A stretch of DNA of 64,000 bases from an uncultured Croceitalea sp. (GTDB lineage Bacteria > Bacteroidota > Bacteroidia > Flavobacteriales > Flavobacteriaceae), in assembly GCA_947495075.1 (NCBI GenBank), contig CANLXH010000002.1, positions 186,001-250,000 on the forward strand. Reading direction: 5' to 3'. The notes beneath the pieces were generated by a model. The model saw nothing but the letters and a program-made list of their open reading frames with translations, was not told the DNA's origin and ran no database searches. Shown piece after piece: positions 57,989-64,000 of the stretch; position 1 is the stretch's first letter, and each line of letters begins with the position of its first letter. Position numbers and translations under genes: made by a program.

Positions 57989-60418
57989 TTACTCGTCTCT
58001 TAAAGACTCCACTGGGTTTGTAATAGCTGCTTGGAAGCTTTGCCAACTTACCGTTAACAAAGCAATTAGCAATGCTGAAATTCCTGCTAGAGCAAATATC
58101 CACCAGCTAAGTGTTGTTCTATAGGTGAACCCTTCTAACCACTGGTTCATGGCATACCAAGAAATAGGTACGGCAATAATGAATGCAAAAGCTACCCATT
58201 TTACAAAGTCCTTATTTAAAAGAGTAAGCACTTGGGTTATTGTGGCACCATTTACTTTTCTAATACCAATTTCTTTTTTTCGTTGCACGACTGTATAGGA
58301 AGTAAGCCCAAATAGCCCCATTGATGCAATAATAATAGCAAGAAAAGTGAAGGTTTGGAAGGCAGATTTAAATGCTTTATCCTGTTCATATTGGGCTTCA
58401 AATTTTTGATCTAAAAACGTATAGTTAAATGTACTTTGAGGAAATACTTGTTTCCATCTGGTTTCAATTTGACTTATCGCTGAGCCAAAGCCTGCGGTAG
58501 AAGTAGCAGAAGCATCTAATTTCACTAAAAGATTACTTACTTCCCTTTGGTATCTAATAACAATTGGTAAGACAGGGCTTTTCAAACCAAAATGATAATA
58601 ATCTTTTATTACCCCTGTAACCCTCCATTCATTATTTCCCCAAAAACGAATTGTTTTATTTACAATCTCACCGGGAGATGAAATACCCATTGTTTTTAAG
58701 AATGTTTCATTGACTACAACTTGATTCCCTTCCCATTCTGAAGAAGGAAGAAATGTTCCCCCAGCCAAAAATTCAAATCCAATCAAATCAAAATAATCTG
58801 GCTGTGCATGATAGCTGTAATATATTTTCTCATCTTCCCGTCTTCCATCGGGTAACATAATTCCTCGCGTAGAGGAGAGATTATCAAAACTATCGCCGGG
58901 ATAGGTTTGCGCAATCGCCGTTTTTTCTACAAAGGACATGGTCTTAAGTTCCTCTTTTAAAACCTTAAAATCATTAACTACCAAAGAATCTGCTTCACTT
59001 GTAACCACTTCTCCACGTAAGGCGATAGTTTGATTAATATCAGCCCCTATGGGTTGACTTTCTAAAAAATTAATTTGTTTAGTAACCACCAGAGTGCCTA
59101 CCAATAAAATTATAGTTGCTAAAAATTGAGTTACAATAAGTCCTTTTCTAATATTTAGACCTTGGGTCGAGGTTCTAATTTTTCCTTTTAATGCCTTGGC
59201 AGGCGAATAACTACTTAATAAAAGCGCAGGGTAAAGCCCTGCTGCTATCATACCTAAAAGAATGAAGGCGAAATAGGGCAAGAAACCAAAAATACTTTTT
59301 AGATTAAGGCTAAGATCTGTACCCGTAATATTATTATAAATGGGCAATAAAATTAAAACTATAGTCAGGGCTATTGCCATAGCAATAAAATTGAGCAAAA
59401 CCGATTCTACTAAAGATTGGATAATTAATTGTGATTTTTGTGCACCTGCAACTTTTCTTATACCAGCCTCCTTTGCCCTCTCCATAGATTTTGTAGTAGA
59501 AAGGTTTACATAATTTAACCAAGAAAGAATAAGAATAATAAATGCTATAGCTGACAAAAACTTTATACGCGTAGCACTACCATTTACAGATACTTCATAA
59601 GGTTTGTTAGAATACAAATGAATAGCCTCAATTGGTTCTATATTATGTCTTTCTTCTGTGTCTTCTTCAATATCGCTATCAATTATTTTTTGACGTAGAA
59701 GTGCAGCATTAGTATTTGGAGCTACCTTAATATAAGTATAGTAATTATTCATATTCCAGTTGAGTTCATGAGCCCTTGGACCCCAATCTGTCCATGTTTT
59801 CTCCGTCTCGTAAGAAATTAAAAAGGAATTTCTATAATGAGCTGTTTTTGGAACGTCCTCCATTATTCCGGTAACCGTAAGTACTGCTTCACGACCTTCT
59901 CGAAAGGCAGAGATTGTTTTTTGCAAAGGATTTTCATTTCCAAACAGTTTTTCTGCAAATGATTTTGAAAGTACAATCGAATAAGGTTCAGAAAGAACGG
60001 TCTCTTTATCCCCTTTTGATAAAGGATAATTAAAAATATCAAAATAGGATGGGTCAGATAACGAGCCTAACGGTTGTTCTAATATTCTGTCTCCAATTTT
60101 AAAAGTCAGTTTTTCAAAGTAATAGAATCTTACATAATCTAATATTTCTGGAAATTTCTCTTTTAAGGTTGGACCAGAAAGATTATACGTCATGGCATCA
60201 CCAGGAGCAAAAGTATCTCCTCCTTCCAGGTAATCCATATATGTTCTGTACACATTTTCTGAACCCTCAAATTTATCGTAGCTTTTCTCATGGTTTACAT
60301 ATAGCATGATTAACACAAAAGATGCAATTCCAATAGCTAGCCCAAAAATATTAATGAAAGAATACAACTTATTTTTAAAGAGATAGCGAGTTGCAATTTT
60401 TAGAAAAAGCTTGTACAT
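57989..60418 (-). CDS. FtsX/MacB-like ABC permease 3
   Basis: This 809-residue protein starts MYKLFLKIATRYLFKNKLYS and contains SMERAKEAGIRKVAGAQKSQ and the tail NPVESLRDE. A 170-base gap lies upstream of it, the longest in the array, so an internal promoter is possible here. A TGGCATG-like sequence in the gap is a weak sigma-54 candidate only. Confidence 0.9.
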   Translation of the reverse strand: MYKLFLKIATRYLFKNKLYSFINIFGLAIGIASFVLIMLYVNHEKSYDKFEGSENVYRTYMDYLEGGDTFAPGDAMTYNLSGPTLKEKFPEILDYVRFYYFEKLTFKIGDRILEQPLGSLSDPSYFDIFNYPLSKGDKETVLSEPYSIVLSKSFAEKLFGNENPLQKTISAFREGREAVLTVTGIMEDVPKTAHYRNSFLISYETEKTWTDWGPRAHELNWNMNNYYTYIKVAPNTNAALLRQKIIDSDIEEDTEERHNIEPIEAIHLYSNKPYEVSVNGSATRIKFLSAIAFIILILSWLNYVNLSTTKSMERAKEAGIRKVAGAQKSQLIIQSLVESVLLNFIAMAIALTIVLILLPIYNNITGTDLSLNLKSIFGFLPYFAFILLGMIAAGLYPALLLSSYSPAKALKGKIRTSTQGLNIRKGLIVTQFLATIILLVGTLVVTKQINFLESQPIGADINQTIALRGEVVTSEADSLVVNDFKVLKEELKTMSFVEKTAIAQTYPGDSFDNLSSTRGIMLPDGRREDEKIYYSYHAQPDYFDLIGFEFLAGGTFLPSSEWEGNQVVVNETFLKTMGISSPGEIVNKTIRFWGNNEWRVTGVIKDYYHFGLKSPVLPIVIRYQREVSNLLVKLDASATSTAGFGSAISQIETRWKQVFPQSTFNYTFLDQKFEAQYEQDKAFKSAFQTFTFLAIIIASMGLFGLTSYTVVQRKKEIGIRKVNGATITQVLTLLNKDFVKWVAFAFIIAVPISWYAMNQWLEGFTYRTTLSWWIFALAGISALLIALLTVSWQSFQAAITNPVESLRDE

Positions 60419-60588
60419 AAAGTGTTTCTTAATAATTAGTATAACCTATATTATTATGAAAAATCTATTTTCATGCCAAATATCTAAGTAGTTTTAAATC
60501 AGCTATTTATAAAAATAAATAAATTGAGAAGTGTAAAATTTTTGGACAGGTTTTGTATAATATGTTTACATTTAAAAAATCTTTTAAA

Positions 60589-62976
60589 CTATTCTGACCT
60601 TAAACTATTCACTGGATTTTGATTAGCTGCTTTATAGCTCTGCCAACTAACCGTTAAAAGAGTCAGTAGAATAACAGCTCCCCCAGATAAAAGAAACATC
60701 CATGGACTAAGTGAAATCTTATAAGCAAAACCTTTTAACCAAGTGGTTACTGCAAAATAAGATAGTGGCATAGCTAAGAGAAATGCAACTAATAACCATT
60801 TAATAAAATCGTTGTTAAGCAGTGCTAGTATTTCCACCTTGCTTGCTCCATTTACTTTCCGGATTCCTATTTCTTTATACCTACTTTGTGCTACCATCAA
60901 AGCAAGGCCTAAAACACCCATTGTACAAACAAAAATTGAAATTAATGTAAATAGTAAAATCAATCTTTTCTGAAGTAATTCTGTTTTATAAACATCTTTG
61001 TAAATAGTATTCACTTCTACATAATCTAAAGGATATTCTGGAAATAGCTTACTCCATACATTCTCCATACTTTTTATAACTTCCTCTTTAGATTTGGAAT
61101 TATAGGAAATTACGATACTATTTAACCAGCTATTTTCCCTCTTAAATAGCACTAGAGGTTCCACTTTATTTTGCAATCCTGATAAATGGAAATCTTCGAC
61201 AACCCCAATAATCTTTCCTTCAGGAAGATCTACCCCAGGCACTGGAGAAACCAACCCAAATTGTTTACCAACAATAGCTTTAGCATCTTGAAAACCTAAA
61301 TGATGTAAAGCACTTTCATTGATAAGATATTCTCCATTACCACTTTCATCGGTATTATCATTAGTAAAATTTTCACCCCCTAAAAACCTAAGTCCAAATA
61401 CATCTGCAAAAGAGTAATCTGCCGCAAAAACTCCAATTGCGTTAATATCTTGTTCAGATTTGGGAGCATCTTGGAGCGTGTAGGAAAACATATCATGTGT
61501 TTCGCTTCCAGGAGTATCCATCATAGCAGAGACAGAAGAGACTCCGCTTTCTTTTAATAATTCAGTTTTAAAGAGTCCAAAATCTTTTTGAATTTTAGAA
61601 TGTACCAAAGGCAAACAAATTATATTTTCTTTAGCTCCCATGGCTTTATCTATAGCATAATTTGTCTGTCTAGAAATAACTACAACAACAACTAACAATA
61701 TAATTACAAGACTAAACTGTGTAACAAGTAAAGCTTTATGTGCTTTAGTTTTTCCTTCTTTTTTTAAACTTTTTTGGAGTGACACACGCTTCAAACGATT
61801 TTTAAATACTGGTTGTAAACCTGCAAGAATTATTAGCATACCAGATATGGTAATAGTCAGAGCTATAAATAACCAATTACTCTCAAGAAGATTAAGTTGA
61901 TAGTTCTCATAAATTAATGTGTTAACTGGATATACTAATACAATCGCAAGAACTGTTGAAAATAATATGATTAAAGCACTTTCAATTAAAAAGTAGCTAC
62001 CCATAATTCGCTTGGATGATCCTAAAATTTGATTAATTGCCAAAAAAGTAGATAGGTATCCTGCCATTCCAAGGTTTAAACTAGCAAAATTGCTCAATGC
62101 AATTAGCAGTAAAATTACCCCTGCAATTACTAGCACCCATATATTGGATAAAGAACTATTTGGTTCAATCTCACGAAATAAGTCAGATTGCAAATGAATA
62201 TCAGTTATGTTCATTAAGTGAGCGGTAACCTCGGCTTTATCCATCGTATTATCATCAGTAAATAAATCTGCTAGGGTAAGAGCTAATTTTTCGCTTACAA
62301 CTTTAGGATTTGTATTTTCAGCTAAAAGTAAATATTGATAGGCCCAGCCCTGAATTTTTTCTTTCCCAGGCATAAATAAAATATCAGGATGTAGATGACT
62401 TTGTTGTTTGGGGTTTTCCATCACTCCAGTAATTTGAAAATCAGCCTTAGTAGTATTAAAGTGACCTTCGGGTAAAGAGATTACTTTACCAATAGGGTTA
62501 TGACTTCCAAAAATATTTTCGGCAAGTGATTTAGATACCACAACCGAACCTGGGTTTTGAAAAACATTTTTTATATCACCTTCTAGTAACGGAATATCAA
62601 AAAGCTTAAAAAAAGTGTCATCAACTGCAAATCCTTGATTTATTCCATAATATTTTTCTTTGTGCCGTATAAGCTTACCACGAATTGGTGCCAAACGTAC
62701 AAATTGTTCAACCTCAGGAATCGCTTCTGTTAATGAAGGTAGTTCTTGAGCTGCAAAAAAACGGGCAAAATGATTATTCTCTAAAAAGTTAGGACTTGTA
62801 GCGGTTAACCGATAGATGTTTTTTGCTTTTGTATACTGCCTGTCATATCCTAATTCATTTTTAATAAAAAGTGTAATAAATATAATTCCACACAACCCAA
62901 GTGTAAGACCAATTACTTTAATTGCATTTAAAATGGGTCTTTTTTTTATATTTCTAAAGGCATATTTTACTAGCAT
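60589..62976 (-). CDS. FtsX/MacB-like ABC permease 2
   Basis: This 795-residue protein starts MLVKYAFRNIKKRPILNAIK and is the most divergent in the array: the phrase at the end of helix 2 has become LSTFLAINQILGSSKRIMGS, without the EVGIRK motif. The tail NPVNSLRSE is kept. The first half may have lost its usual contact with the ATPase. Confidence 0.88.
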   Translation of the reverse strand: MLVKYAFRNIKKRPILNAIKVIGLTLGLCGIIFITLFIKNELGYDRQYTKAKNIYRLTATSPNFLENNHFARFFAAQELPSLTEAIPEVEQFVRLAPIRGKLIRHKEKYYGINQGFAVDDTFFKLFDIPLLEGDIKNVFQNPGSVVVSKSLAENIFGSHNPIGKVISLPEGHFNTTKADFQITGVMENPKQQSHLHPDILFMPGKEKIQGWAYQYLLLAENTNPKVVSEKLALTLADLFTDDNTMDKAEVTAHLMNITDIHLQSDLFREIEPNSSLSNIWVLVIAGVILLLIALSNFASLNLGMAGYLSTFLAINQILGSSKRIMGSYFLIESALIILFSTVLAIVLVYPVNTLIYENYQLNLLESNWLFIALTITISGMLIILAGLQPVFKNRLKRVSLQKSLKKEGKTKAHKALLVTQFSLVIILLVVVVVISRQTNYAIDKAMGAKENIICLPLVHSKIQKDFGLFKTELLKESGVSSVSAMMDTPGSETHDMFSYTLQDAPKSEQDINAIGVFAADYSFADVFGLRFLGGENFTNDNTDESGNGEYLINESALHHLGFQDAKAIVGKQFGLVSPVPGVDLPEGKIIGVVEDFHLSGLQNKVEPLVLFKRENSWLNSIVISYNSKSKEEVIKSMENVWSKLFPEYPLDYVEVNTIYKDVYKTELLQKRLILLFTLISIFVCTMGVLGLALMVAQSRYKEIGIRKVNGASKVEILALLNNDFIKWLLVAFLLAMPLSYFAVTTWLKGFAYKISLSPWMFLLSGGAVILLTLLTVSWQSYKAANQNPVNSLRSE

Positions 62977-62994
62977 AAGATGAATTTATACTTT

Positions 62995-63999
62995 TTATTC
63001 TGTACGCAAACTCTTTATTGGATTTACTATTGCTGCTTTTATACTTTGATAACTTACTGTAATTACAGCAATAGCAATAGCTAACAATCCAGCTAAAGCC
63101 AAAACCCACCAACTAACTTCTACACGATATGAAAAATCTTGTAACCATTTATTCATGGCAAACCAACCAACAGGTAAAGAGATGACTATCGCTACAGCCA
63201 CCAACTTTAAAAAATCCATTGTTAAGCGATAAGATATTTGACCAACACTAGCACCTAAAACTTTTCTAACCCCAATTTCCTTGGTACGCTTCTCCGCATT
63301 AAAAGCAGCTAATCCAAATAATCCTAGGCAAGCGATTAAAATAGAAAGTATGGTAAACACTATAAAAATTCTTCCTAGATTTTGTTCTGCTTTATAGGTG
63401 ATATTAAATGCATCATCCATAAAATTGTATGCAAAAGGTTGTTCCGGGACAATTCTTTTCCATACTGCCTCAACTTCAGCTAGTGTGTTGGGGAAATCAC
63501 CAGCTTTTAATTTGATAGCCATATTGCCTGAGGAGCCTCCAATAACAAGGCTTAAAGCATCAATATCATCCCTAAGAGATTCAAAATGAAAATTTTCAAT
63601 TACTCCTACAACTGTATAAAATTCTCCATTATCATTTCCAAGGTCATTAGATAAACGTATTCCTATAGCTTCCTCTGGCTTAATCCCTAAAATAGAAATA
63701 GCAGCTTCATTTATGATAATAGCTGTGGAATCAGTGGCGCGTTTTTCGTTAAAATCACGCCCAGATATAAGTTTAATATTCAAAGTTGACACATAGTCAT
63801 AGTCTACAACCCATTTTTGCATATTTATAGCATTCTCCTGTTCTGTAAAGCCTTCTCTAAAAAAAGATGTATCTGATCTTGCCGAAGGGGTAGGTAGAAA
63901 ACTACTTATTGTGGCACTTTTAACTTGTGCTAAATTTTCCACTTCTTGCTTAAATGCATCTGCTTTATCACCAGCACCATAAAGATCTTGTACTATCAA
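62995..63999 (-). CDS. FtsX/MacB-like ABC permease 1 (C-terminal half, cut by the window edge)
   Basis: The 334 visible residues are the second half of a permease: a periplasmic MacB_PCD domain (to about 195), then EKRTKEIGVRKVLGASVGQI and three membrane helices ending NPIKSLRTE. The start lies beyond base 64000. It is 18 bases upstream of permease 2. Confidence 0.9.
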   Translation of the reverse strand: MIVQDLYGAGDKADAFKQEVENLAQVKSATISSFLPTPSARSDTSFFREGFTEQENAINMQKWVVDYDYVSTLNIKLISGRDFNEKRATDSTAIIINEAAISILGIKPEEAIGIRLSNDLGNDNGEFYTVVGVIENFHFESLRDDIDALSLVIGGSSGNMAIKLKAGDFPNTLAEVEAVWKRIVPEQPFAYNFMDDAFNITYKAEQNLGRIFIVFTILSILIACLGLFGLAAFNAEKRTKEIGVRKVLGASVGQISYRLTMDFLKLVAVAIVISLPVGWFAMNKWLQDFSYRVEVSWWVLALAGLLAIAIAVITVSYQSIKAAIVNPIKSLRTE

Positions 64000-64000
64000 A

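Noticed and set aside
57966-58103. Longer start for permease 4
   Set aside because: The extra 46 residues overlap the upstream gene and lack any similarity to permease N-termini, while the ATG at 57965 fits the family.
60472-60490. TGGCATG-based sigma-54-like promoter before permease 3
   Set aside because: The -12 part lacks the GC dinucleotide at the right spacing, so it is too weak to annotate.
1-64000. CRISPR array or rRNA genes
   Set aside because: No regularly spaced repeats with unique spacers and no rRNA sequence were seen; the REP hairpins are irregularly spaced and flanked by gene remnants.

Overview
The window looks like a chromosome segment from a member of the Bacteroidota, most likely a marine Flavobacteriaceae. 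The base composition is AT-rich and coding is dense. Several promoters match the Bacteroidota pattern (TTG, about 20 nt, TAnnTTTG). The DNA polymerase III alpha subunit carries a fused N-terminal exonuclease, and ribosomal protein S16 has an acidic C-terminal tail. The ATPase-poor arrays of FtsX-like permeases, TPR histidine kinases and BfmA-type mobilization protein are also typical of this group. The species cannot be named from the window alone.

Layout. (1) 1-2770: a repeat-rich zone. It holds a REP-associated tyrosine transposase (RAYT), several REP-like hairpins, three start-only stubs of the RAYT gene, two decayed XRE-regulator 3' ends and a perfect 84-bp direct repeat. (2) 2773-7850: a seven-gene operon for a type II secretion/type IV pilus-like machine. 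It has two lipoproteins, a PilP/GspC-like protein, a GspK-like protein, two pseudopilins and GspF. The motor ATPase, secretin and prepilin peptidase are not here. (3) 8161-32868: a genomic island of about 24.7 kb inserted in the 3' end of tRNA-Asp. It is bounded by 22-bp direct repeats and carries a tyrosine integrase next to the intact tRNA. (4) 32848-46645: core chromosome with tRNA-Asp, a DUF58 protein, trxA, dnaE, rpsP-rimM-trmN6, glutaryl-CoA dehydrogenase, a PLP enzyme and an FdhF/YdeP-type molybdoenzyme. (5) 46658-64000: small proteins, then a run of seven consecutive FtsX/MacB-like permease genes served by one ABC ATPase gene.

Island cargo, left to right. An SMC/ABC-like ATPase sits with a DUF2971 protein, preceded by three tiny overlapping ORFs; this is a candidate defence pair. 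Next is a one-TM protein. Then comes a signalling cassette of a 50-residue lipoprotein, a TPR histidine kinase and a response regulator, bracketed by a 16-bp repeat. A tightly overlapping seven-gene operon follows (HNH nuclease, DUF4177-like, YidD-like, unknown membrane protein, two DUF4407 paralogues and a Cys-rich membrane protein). It leads into a Fic enzyme gene with a tandem dyad operator. A giant alpha-2-macroglobulin with an embedded TonB-plug module and a WG-repeat lipoprotein come next. The BfmA/BtgA mobilization protein and the integrase close the island. No relaxase gene is visible, so the element is probably an integrative mobilizable element that has lost part of its transfer module or depends on a helper.

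The best candidates for something undescribed are the seven-gene HNH/YidD/DUF4407 operon, the ATPase-DUF2971 pair with its micro-ORFs, the small lipopeptide-kinase cassette, and the RAYT-stub/REP array. All functional statements about them are inference from sequence patterns.
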